The notes beneath the pieces are model-generated. The model was not told where the DNA came from. It searched no databases and saw only the letters and a program-made list of their open reading frames with translations. Source: Pseudooceanicola pacificus (GTDB lineage: Bacteria > Pseudomonadota > Alphaproteobacteria > Rhodobacterales > Rhodobacteraceae). From it: DNA of 64,000 nucleotides. The translations under genes were made by a program, and so were the position numbers. Location: contig NZ_WNXQ01000004.1 of assembly GCF_009789075.1 (NCBI RefSeq), positions 1 through 64,000 of the forward strand. Direction: 5' to 3'. Shown here piece after piece: positions 43,990-50,944 of this stretch (the first letter of the stretch is position 1; each line of letters opens with the position of its first letter).

Positions 43990-45150
43990 CACCTGCCGCG
44001 CCAGTGCGGTCCAATAGGCGATGCCGTGCGGGATGGCCTCGTCGTTGAAATCATAGGTCGGCGCGTGCAGCGCATCGCCGCCCGCGCCTTTTTCAACGCC
44101 ATTGCCGATCAACATGAACGAGCTGGGCACCGCCTGCGTCAGATCCGAAAAATCCTCGGCCCCTGTGGTCATCGGCGCTTCGTCCAGATCGCGACCCAGG
44201 GTTCGGACAGCCGCGCGGGCAATCTCGGTGGCCTCGGGATCGGTGACCAGCGGGCGCGCTTCCCATTGCGCGTCCAGCTTGACATCACAGCCATTGACCA
44301 GCGCGACCCGCTCGGCGAGGGCGCTCAGCGCGGTGTCGATCAGGTCGCAATTGTCCTGGGTAAAGCAACGCATGGTGCCGGTCGCCTTGACCCGCGCGGG
44401 CATCACGTTGGACGCGTTTTCGTTCCCCCCTTGCACCGATCCAAGTGTGAGAACGATCGGATCGAGCGGTGCGAAACCGCGCCGGATCACGGTTTGCAGG
44501 CCGATGGTGAATTCCGCCAGCGCAAGTGTCAGATCGGCTGCCAGATGCGGCCTGCCGCCGCCATGCCCGCCGGTTCCGGTGAAAACGACCGAGAAGATGC
44601 CCGCGGCCGCCATCATCGGGCCGGTGCGGGTTGCGAATGTGCCCACAGGCAGGCCCGGCGCATTGTGCAGGCCAAAGGCCATGCCACAGGGAAACCGCGT
44701 CAGCAGCCCGTCGTCGATCATGCGCTGCGCGCCGCAATAGCGCTCTTCGGCGGGCTGGAACACGAAATGAATGTCGCGCGTGACCGCCGGATCGTCCGCC
44801 AGCGCCCGCGCCGCCCCCAGCAGCATCGCCGTGTGACCGTCATGGCCACAGGCATGCATGACCCCGGCAGTGCGCGACGCATGGGCCACGCCCGAGGCTT
44901 CCTCGATGGCCAGCGCATCCATATCCGCGCGGAACATGATGGCCGGCTGATTTCCCCCGCGCCGCAAGGTGCCCACGACCCCGTGGCCGCCAATGCCGCG
45001 CGTCACATCCAGCCCGCTTTCTTGCAGATGACGGGCGACGACATCGGCTGTGCGTACCTCGTCCAGCGACAGTTCAGGGTGGGCATGCAGATCGCGGCGA
45101 ACCTCTGTCATGGCGGCGCACAGCGCGTCGATGTCGGGCAACATTGTCAT
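43978..45150 (-). CDS. M20-family amidohydrolase (hippurate hydrolase/aminoacylase-like)
   Basis: A 390-residue metal-dependent amidohydrolase. Metal sites are HACGHDGHTAMLLGAA, FQPAEER and GAEDFSDLTQ, and the dimerisation domain includes FTGTGGHGGGRPHLA. I choose ATG 45150, with GAGG 7 nt upstream. Members cleave N-acyl or N-carbamoyl amino acids. It is divergent from the ABC transporter, with the second copy of the 14-bp element between them. It would release a free amino acid from an acylated substrate. Confidence 0.92.
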   Translation of the reverse strand: MTMLPDIDALCAAMTEVRRDLHAHPELSLDEVRTADVVARHLQESGLDVTRGIGGHGVVGTLRRGGNQPAIMFRADMDALAIEEASGVAHASRTAGVMHACGHDGHTAMLLGAARALADDPAVTRDIHFVFQPAEERYCGAQRMIDDGLLTRFPCGMAFGLHNAPGLPVGTFATRTGPMMAAAGIFSVVFTGTGGHGGGRPHLAADLTLALAEFTIGLQTVIRRGFAPLDPIVLTLGSVQGGNENASNVMPARVKATGTMRCFTQDNCDLIDTALSALAERVALVNGCDVKLDAQWEARPLVTDPEATEIARAAVRTLGRDLDEAPMTTGAEDFSDLTQAVPSSFMLIGNGVEKGAGGDALHAPTYDFNDEAIPHGIAYWTALARQVSQT

Positions 45151-45188
45151 GTCGGTTCCTCTTGATGAAGCTTCCACGCCACAAGATA

Positions 45189-45202
45189 GACAATTTGTAT
45201 AG
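45189..45202. promoter_or_regulatory. Candidate operator, copy 2 (GACAATTTGTATAG)
   Basis: Identical over 14 bases and in the same orientation as 39818-39831. A further TTGACAATT follows at 45205-45213, giving a second half-site-like element. It lies between the divergent M20 gene (38 bp away) and the ABC transporter operon (89 bp away). It probably binds the YheO/DauR-type regulator. Confidence 0.6.
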
Positions 45203-45291
45203 TATTGACAATTGATAAAGCCTCATGCACCTTCTGCTCATGCCGGGCTTTGCAGACGGCACAAGGTCATCAGGTTCCGAAAGAGGAATGA

Positions 45292-45999
45292 ATGCTCGAA
45301 TCTCTGACATTGTTCGGTTTCGGACCCGACAGTTGGGGCCCGGCCATGCTGCGCGCCGCGGCAAACACCGTGGCCGTCGCCGCGGCGGGATTTGCTCTGG
45401 GCGGCAGTCTGGGCGTTCTTGTCGCCTGGGCCAAAATTGCCGGAAACGCGCCTGTGCGGTGGCTGGCCGCGGGCTACACGACCGTGCTGCGCGGCATCCC
45501 CGATCTGCTGGTGATCTATCTGTTCTACTTCGGGTCGGGCCTGTTGCTGACGCCGATTGCGCAAATGTTCGGGGCCGAGGGCTTTGTGTCGCTTCCGGGA
45601 TTTCTGGCAGGCATGGGTGCCATCGGCGTTGTCTCGGGCGCCTATCACGCCGAGGTCATTCGCGGCGCCTTCTATTCGGTCAAGACCGGAGAGCTTGAGG
45701 CCGCAACCGCGATAGGCATGCCGCGCCTTTTGAAATTCCGCCGCATCACCCTGCCACTGGTCGCGCGTCATGCGCTGCCGGGTCTGGGCAACGTCTGGCA
45801 GATGGTGCTCAAGGAATCCGCGCTGATTTCGGTGACCGGACTGGTTGAAATCATGCGGCAGGCCCAAATCGGGTCCAGTTTCACCCGCCAGCCTTTCACC
45901 TTCTACTTCGCGGCCGGTGTGCTGTTTCTGACCATCACGATCCTCAGCGGGCTGATCTTCAACCGGCTCGAACACCGCTATTCGAGAGGAAGGGCCTGA
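45292..45999 (+). CDS. Polar amino-acid ABC transporter permease (HisQ-like)
   Basis: A 235-residue permease with five hydrophobic segments. Family hallmarks are TTVLRGIPDLLVIYLFYFG and the EAA loop GELEAATAIGMPRLLKFRRITLPL (about 132-155). It resembles the arginine/ornithine/opine branch (ArtQ, HisQ, OccQ). GAGG lies before the ATG. It heads the four-gene import operon and pairs with the next permease. Confidence 0.92.
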   Translation: MLESLTLFGFGPDSWGPAMLRAAANTVAVAAAGFALGGSLGVLVAWAKIAGNAPVRWLAAGYTTVLRGIPDLLVIYLFYFGSGLLLTPIAQMFGAEGFVSLPGFLAGMGAIGVVSGAYHAEVIRGAFYSVKTGELEAATAIGMPRLLKFRRITLPLVARHALPGLGNVWQMVLKESALISVTGLVEIMRQAQIGSSFTRQPFTFYFAAGVLFLTITILSGLIFNRLEHRYSRGRA

Positions 46000-46002
46000 G
46001 CC

Positions 46003-46734
46003 ATGGATTTTGAGTTTCTCAGCCAGACCTTTGTCGCCCTGCTGCCCGGCATTCCCGTCACCCTCGAACTTGCCACGCTGTCGCTGATGCTGGGGGCCGG
46101 TCTGGCACTTGCCTTTGCGGTGGTCCGCGTGCGCCGGCTCAGACCGCTGAACTGGCTGGTGATCGGCTATGTCTATGTGTTTCGCGGCACGCCGCTGCTG
46201 GTGCAACTGTTCATTATCTACTACGGGCTGGCACAATTCCCGGAAATCCGCAGCAGCTTTGCCTGGACCTATCTGCGCGAGCCTTATTGGTGCGCGCTTC
46301 TGGCCCTGGCGCTGAACACCGCCGCCTATGGCTCTGAGATCCTGCGCGGCGCCTTGCTGTCGGTGCCACGCGGTCAGATCATGGCGGCACAGGCCTGCGG
46401 CATGTCAGGCTTCCTGCTGTTCCGGCGCATCGTTTTTCCGATCGCCCTGCGCCAGGCCCTGCCCGCCTATGGCAACGAATTCATCCTGATGATCAAGGCG
46501 ACCTCGCTGGCGTCGCTGGTCACGCTGGCCGATGTCACCGGCATCGCCGCCCGGATCATCGCCGAGACCTATCGCCCCGTCGAAGTCTTTGTCGCCGCCG
46601 GCACGATCTATCTGGCGATCTCCTACGGCCTGATCCTGCTGGTCCGTGTGGCCGAAACCCGCCTGAACCCCGATCGACGCGATCCAGCCCCGGTGGCAGG
46701 CGTCGGCGCGGCCCGAAAGGAAGTGACCCCGTGA
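46003..46734 (+). CDS. Polar amino-acid ABC transporter permease (HisM-like)
   Basis: A 243-residue partner permease. It shows YVYVFRGTPLLVQLFIIYYGLAQFP and the EAA loop GQIMAAQACGMSGFLLFRRIVFPIALRQALPAYGNE-like region (AAQACGMS near 127). The spacing PYWCALLALALNTAAYGSEILRGA is typical of HisM/OccM. It begins 4 nt after the preceding gene, and its stop codon overlaps the ATPase start (GTGA). Confidence 0.92.
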   Translation: MDFEFLSQTFVALLPGIPVTLELATLSLMLGAGLALAFAVVRVRRLRPLNWLVIGYVYVFRGTPLLVQLFIIYYGLAQFPEIRSSFAWTYLREPYWCALLALALNTAAYGSEILRGALLSVPRGQIMAAQACGMSGFLLFRRIVFPIALRQALPAYGNEFILMIKATSLASLVTLADVTGIAARIIAETYRPVEVFVAAGTIYLAISYGLILLVRVAETRLNPDRRDPAPVAGVGAARKEVTP

Positions 46735-47528
46735 ACCAGATGACCCCGCCTGCGCAACCCGATCCCGCCCTGCCCCCCGCCGTTTCCGTGCGCGGCCTGC
46801 GCAAACGCTATGGCAAGCTCGAAGTGCTCAAGGGCATCAACTTCGACGCGCATCGCGGCGAGGTGGTGTCGATCCTCGGGTCGTCCGGTTCCGGCAAGTC
46901 CACATTGCTGCGCTGCATCAACATGCTGGAGATTCCCGAAGCCGGCACCGTCACCGTCGACGGCACCGAAATCGCTCTGGTGACCAGGCGCGATGGCGGG
47001 CGGCGGCCTGCGGACCCGCGTGCCATGGACCAGCTGCGCGCGCGGATCGGCATGGTCTTTCAGGATTTCAACCTGTGGTCCCACAAGACGGTTCTGGGCA
47101 ATGTGATCGAGGCCCCCACCCATGTCCAGAAACGCCCGCGTGCCGAATGTATCGCCGAGGCGCGCGCACTGCTGGACAAGGTGGGCATCGCGGACAAGGC
47201 CGACCAGTATCCGTCGCGCCTGTCCGGCGGCCAGCAACAGCGCGCGGCCATCGCCCGCGCCCTTGCGATGAACCCGGCCGTCATGCTGTTCGACGAACCC
47301 ACCTCGGCGCTTGATCCCGAGCTGGTCGGCGAAGTGCTGCGGGTGATCCGCGCGCTGGCCGAGGAGGGGCGGACCATGCTGATCGTCACCCATGAAGTCA
47401 GCTTTGCCCGCGACATCTCGGACACGGTCGTCTTCATGAACGACGGCGTCATCGAGGAATCCGGCCCCCCCGAAGAGGTTTTTGCGGCCGGCAACAACAC
47501 CCGCCTTGCGCGGTTCGTCGAGGGGTGA
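46731..47528 (+). CDS. Polar amino-acid ABC transporter ATP-binding protein (HisP-like)
   Basis: A 265-residue ATPase. Walker A is GSSGSGKST (near 49), the signature is LSGGQQQR, Walker B is VMLFDEPTSALDPE, and the switch His is in VTHEVSFARD. The insertion after IALVTRRDGGRRPADPRAMDQLR is the one seen in HisP/OccP ATPases. It starts with GTG overlapping the permease stop. It powers uptake through the two permeases. Confidence 0.94.
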   Translation: MNQMTPPAQPDPALPPAVSVRGLRKRYGKLEVLKGINFDAHRGEVVSILGSSGSGKSTLLRCINMLEIPEAGTVTVDGTEIALVTRRDGGRRPADPRAMDQLRARIGMVFQDFNLWSHKTVLGNVIEAPTHVQKRPRAECIAEARALLDKVGIADKADQYPSRLSGGQQQRAAIARALAMNPAVMLFDEPTSALDPELVGEVLRVIRALAEEGRTMLIVTHEVSFARDISDTVVFMNDGVIEESGPPEEVFAAGNNTRLARFVEG

Positions 47529-47584
47529 AGGCCCCCAAAACCGGCCCCGTCGAAGGGCCAACCCAACACCGGAGGAAGACCACC

Positions 47585-48451
47585 ATGAAAGTCACGCGTC
47601 TGACGCAGGGCACGGCTGCGGCTTTGATCGCACTTTGCGCACATACGTTCCTGCCCGCTCAACTGCAGGCACAGGAGAAATCCTGGGACACCATCCGCAT
47701 CGCGACCGAAGGGGCCTTCCCTCCGTTCAACCTGACCAGACAGGACGGAACGCTGGACGGGTACGATGTCGATCTGTCCAACGCCCTGTGCGAACGGATG
47801 AAGGCCAAATGCACCATCATCGCCCAGCCCTGGGACGGGATCATCCCGGCGTTGAACGCCGGCAAATACGACGCGATTGTCGCCGCCATGTCGGCCAATC
47901 CCGAACGCGCCAAGGTCGTATCGTTCACCATTCCCTATGCCGCAGGCGGTGTGACCTTTCTGACCAGCAAGGACAACAGCCTGGCCGATGTCCCCTATGT
48001 CGACACGCTGATCCGGCTGCAGGACCCCAAGGACGCAGACAAGCTAAAGGCAGCATTGGCCGAATTGAACACCGCTTTTGCGGGCAAGGTGGCCGGGCTG
48101 CAGGCCTCGACCATCGCGACCGAGTTCTTTCACAAATATCTGCCGGACGTGAAAATCCGCGAATACAAGGGCAACGAGGCCGAGCTGGACCTGGCCGCCG
48201 GACGGGTCGACATGATCATGGCGTCGCTGATGTACCTCAGCGATTTGGTCAAGCAGGACGGCAGGGAAAACCTCGTGCTGTTCGGGCCCCGCTTTGGCGG
48301 CGGCCTGCTGGGTCAGGGAGCCGCCATCGCTGTGCGGCAGGACGACGACGCTCTGCGTGAAAAGCTGGATGCCGCATTGGAAGAGCTGAAAGCCGATGGC
48401 ACCATGAAAGAGATTTCCATGAAATGGTTCGGCTTTGATGTGACGCCCTGA
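47585..48451 (+). CDS. Amino-acid ABC transporter substrate-binding protein (family 3)
   Basis: A 288-residue periplasmic receptor of the lysine/arginine/ornithine-binding family. The signal peptide is about 1-30 (LIALCAHTFLPAQLQAQ). IRIATEGAFPPFNLTRQDGTLDGYDVDLSNALC and GIIPALNAGKYDAIVAAMSANPERAKVVSFTIPY are typical (shown as two separate family blocks near the N-terminus). I choose ATG 47585, with GGAGG upstream. The ligand is probably a basic or acylated amino acid. A hairpin follows. Confidence 0.92.
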   Translation: MKVTRLTQGTAAALIALCAHTFLPAQLQAQEKSWDTIRIATEGAFPPFNLTRQDGTLDGYDVDLSNALCERMKAKCTIIAQPWDGIIPALNAGKYDAIVAAMSANPERAKVVSFTIPYAAGGVTFLTSKDNSLADVPYVDTLIRLQDPKDADKLKAALAELNTAFAGKVAGLQASTIATEFFHKYLPDVKIREYKGNEAELDLAAGRVDMIMASLMYLSDLVKQDGRENLVLFGPRFGGGLLGQGAAIAVRQDDDALREKLDAALEELKADGTMKEISMKWFGFDVTP

Positions 48452-48604
48452 ACCTTCGGCGCAAGATCGCCGCGCCCGCATAGGACGCGGCATGTGCAAA
48501 GCAGGACGTCCCGGGCCGAAACCGCCCGCCCCCTGCGGCCCGCAACATGTCACGCGGCGCGTCGAAAGCCGCGCAAGGGGGCTGGCGCAAGGTCCGGGGG
48601 CGGG
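48452..48604 (+). terminator. Gap with hairpin after the amino-acid transporter operon
   Basis: The inverted repeat GCCGCGcCC (48469-48477) and GGaCGCGGC (48483-48491) around GCATA forms a 9-bp stem with one mismatch, 18 nt after the stop codon. There is no U-tract. It may terminate the operon or protect its 3' end. The rest of the gap, to about 48600, shows nothing recognisable. Confidence 0.4.
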
Positions 48605-48835
48605 TCACCAGAGACGGGCCCGTTGCAGTAGCGTCTTTGCCTCACACCAAGGGCCGCTCCGCGCTCCTTTCAGGCTGCCCCGGGTCCCGGGACGGCCGTT
48701 GCTCCCGCCGATGACCTTGGCATGGCTGTGCGCTTTGTCCGTGACGATCGTCAGCGGATGATACGGGCGGATCGCCTCTCGCGCTTGTTTCAGACAAGCC
48801 CTTGCCGCCCGCGCCATCGACCCCTCCGTCATCAC
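48605..48835 (-). pseudogene. IS6-family transposase remnant
   Basis: The minus-strand frame contains ARACLKQAREAIRPYHPLTI then VTDKAHSHAKVIG, which resembles the second-Asp region of Rhodobacterales IS6-type DDE transposases. It then passes directly to PGTRGSLKGARS, similar to the segment that follows the catalytic Glu in those proteins. The Glu-containing stretch (usually NNRIESDHAALKR) is missing, which suggests an internal deletion. N-terminal catalytic Asp and terminal inverted repeats are not found. The 45 bp up to the aroE stop hold nothing further. Confidence 0.55.
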
Positions 48836-48880
48836 AACTTAGCGGAAACAGCGACCCTGCCGCGTTGATGCAGCGGGCCC

Positions 48881-49702
48881 CTAGTCCAGCGGCACGGTCA
48901 TCTTCTTTATGATCTGGCCGGTTTCGGGACGAACCCCGCGCCACCAGTGGAATGCTTCTGCAGCCTGCTCGACCAACATTCCCAGGCCATCGGCGATGTG
49001 GGCGGCCCGGGACAATCGCGCGAACGAAAGGAACGGGGTCAGGCCTTTGCCGTAGACCAGATCATAGGCCAGGCAGTCCTTGCCAAAAACCTCGGGCGGG
49101 ATGTCGGGCAACTCTCCGAAAAGGCTCGCAGCCGTGGCGTTGACCACCAGGTCAAAGCTCTCCTCCCCCAGATCCGCCAGCGCGCAGGTTTCGATCCGGC
49201 CGCGCCATGCTTCGGTCGCCCCAAGCGCGCTTGCCTCTTCCAGCGTCCGGTTCGACACCACAAGCCGCGCCGGCCCCGCGTCCAGGAACGGCTGGATGGC
49301 GCCCCGGGCCGCCCCACCCGCGCCCAGCAGGAGCACGGATTTCCCCGCCAGCGGAACGCCGAGGTTGACCTCGATATCCCGCGTCAGTCCGACACCGTCG
49401 AAATTGTCCGCGATAATCCTGCCACCCTCGAACTTCAGGCAGTTTGCCGCCCCCGCCAGCGCAGCGCGGTCCCGGCAGTCATCTGCCAAGGCGCACGCGT
49501 CGAGCTTGAACGGAGCCGTCACATTGGCGCCCGCCCCGCCCTCCTGCATAAAGCCGAAGATCGCGTCCTGAAACGCACCCGGCTGCGCCTCGATGGCGCG
49601 ATAGGTCAGGGTCTCTCCGGTCTGTCGTGCGAAGGTTTCATGTAACCAGGGCGACTTGCTATGCGCCACCGGATTGCCAAAAACTGCGTAGGCGTCAGGC
49701 AT
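48881..49702 (-). CDS. aroE: Shikimate dehydrogenase family protein
   Basis: A 273-residue NADP(H)-dependent dehydrogenase interconverting shikimate and 3-dehydroshikimate. N-terminal AVFGNPVAHSKSPWLHETFA binds shikimate. The catalytic Lys is in NVTAPFKLDA and the partner Asp in NFDGVG. The dinucleotide site is LLLGAGGAARGAIQPFL. AAGGAG precedes the ATG. It is the last gene of the long operon that also holds a dehydroshikimate dehydratase, so a catabolic role on shikimate or quinate is likely. Whether another aroE serves biosynthesis cannot be judged from this window. Confidence 0.92.
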   Translation of the reverse strand: MPDAYAVFGNPVAHSKSPWLHETFARQTGETLTYRAIEAQPGAFQDAIFGFMQEGGAGANVTAPFKLDACALADDCRDRAALAGAANCLKFEGGRIIADNFDGVGLTRDIEVNLGVPLAGKSVLLLGAGGAARGAIQPFLDAGPARLVVSNRTLEEASALGATEAWRGRIETCALADLGEESFDLVVNATAASLFGELPDIPPEVFGKDCLAYDLVYGKGLTPFLSFARLSRAAHIADGLGMLVEQAAEAFHWWRGVRPETGQIIKKMTVPLD

Positions 49703-49719
49703 GGCTCTGCTCCTTCTGT

Positions 49720-50895
49720 TCAGACGTCGAATGGATCGAAGAGGCCGGTCGCGCCCTTCAGCATCCCGCGCGCCATGACGGCGCGGTGGATCTCGGACGC
49801 GCCGTCAAAGATGCGGTACACGCGGGCGTCGCGGTAATATCGTTCTATCGGCAGGCCCTTCGCATAGCCCAGCCCGCCGAAAATCTGCATCGTGCGGTCG
49901 ACGACGCGCCCAAGGGCCTCGGAGGCCTGGACCTTGACCGCAGAAATCCGTTCGCGCGGATCGAGGCCGCGGTCGATCTCGGCCGCAGCCTGCCACAGCG
50001 CAAGCCGGGCCGCGTTGATCTCCATCGCGCTGTCCGCAAGCATCTGCTGCACCATCTGGAAGTCGCCGAGCCGCTGGCCGAACTGCTTGCGTTCCCGGGC
50101 ATGATCCAGAGCCATCCGCAGGATATGCGTCGCCTTGCCCACGGCCCGCGCCCCGACCTGTGCCAGCCGGACCCGTCCCAGGACGGACAGGGCCAGCTTC
50201 AGCCCCGCCCCTTCCTGCCCGAGCAGATGCTCCGGCCCGAGCGCCACATCGTCAAACGCCAGCTCAAGGTGGCTTGTGCCGCGCAGCCCCATCATCGGCT
50301 GGTCGGCGCCGGGGCGAAATCCGGGCATGCCCTTGTCGACCAGAAACAGGGAAATCCCCTTTGCGCCCGCCTGCGGATCGGTGACGGCAGAGACGATGAA
50401 GAAATCCGAATGCGCGCCATCCGAAATGAAATGCTTGGAACCGGAAAGCCGCCACCCGCTGCCGTCCCGCACGGCCCTTGTCTGGATGCCCGCCGCGTCC
50501 GATCCGGCGCCCGTTTCTGTGAACGCGATCGAGCAGGTGCGCGCTCCGGTAACGCAGGGCTTCAGCCAGCGGTCGATCTGCGCGCCCTCGCAGGACAGAA
50601 GCACCTCGTAGACATTGCCGAAGGCCCGGCGCACAAGGATATCGGTCGTATGCCCGAATTGCTCCTCGACCAGCATGGTCTCGAAGGCAGACAGACCGCC
50701 CCCGCCGAACTCCTGAGGGATATTGGTTGCATAGAGCCCCAGGGCGCGAGACGCCTCATAGATCCTGCGCGCATCAGCAGGGTCGAGCGCGCCGCGATCC
50801 TCGACGTCCTGTTCCAGAGGGCGCAGCTCACGGGCGATGAAGTCGCGCACCGTCTTCACCAGGAGACTTTGTTCGTGGGTCAGTGCAAGGTCCAT
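49720..50895 (-). CDS. Acyl-CoA dehydrogenase
   Basis: A 391-residue flavoprotein. FAD- and substrate-binding motifs are SIAFTETGAGSDAAGIQTRA, HFISDGAHSDFFIVS, and the C-terminal QIFGGLGYAKGLPIERYYRDARVYRIFDGASEIHR (seen as adjacent blocks). The residue that is catalytic Glu in YEGTS-type enzymes is Asp here (FDGASE). It would introduce a double bond into an acyl-CoA made by the neighbouring CoA-transferase. It lies 17 bp upstream of aroE and downstream of quiC in one operon. Confidence 0.92.
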   Translation of the reverse strand: MDLALTHEQSLLVKTVRDFIARELRPLEQDVEDRGALDPADARRIYEASRALGLYATNIPQEFGGGGLSAFETMLVEEQFGHTTDILVRRAFGNVYEVLLSCEGAQIDRWLKPCVTGARTCSIAFTETGAGSDAAGIQTRAVRDGSGWRLSGSKHFISDGAHSDFFIVSAVTDPQAGAKGISLFLVDKGMPGFRPGADQPMMGLRGTSHLELAFDDVALGPEHLLGQEGAGLKLALSVLGRVRLAQVGARAVGKATHILRMALDHARERKQFGQRLGDFQMVQQMLADSAMEINAARLALWQAAAEIDRGLDPRERISAVKVQASEALGRVVDRTMQIFGGLGYAKGLPIERYYRDARVYRIFDGASEIHRAVMARGMLKGATGLFDPFDV

Positions 50896-50944
50896 TGGTG
50901 TTCCCGATCACTTGCTTGAGACATCCGCCGCGAGGGGCGGACTG

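Noticed and set aside
38696..48451. Ectoine or hydroxyectoine degradation (EutB-like dehydratase, Ehu-type transporter)
   Set aside because: There is no EutC-like cyclodeaminase, DoeA hydrolase or DoeB-type deacetylase. The M20 and alpha/beta hydrolases belong to other families.
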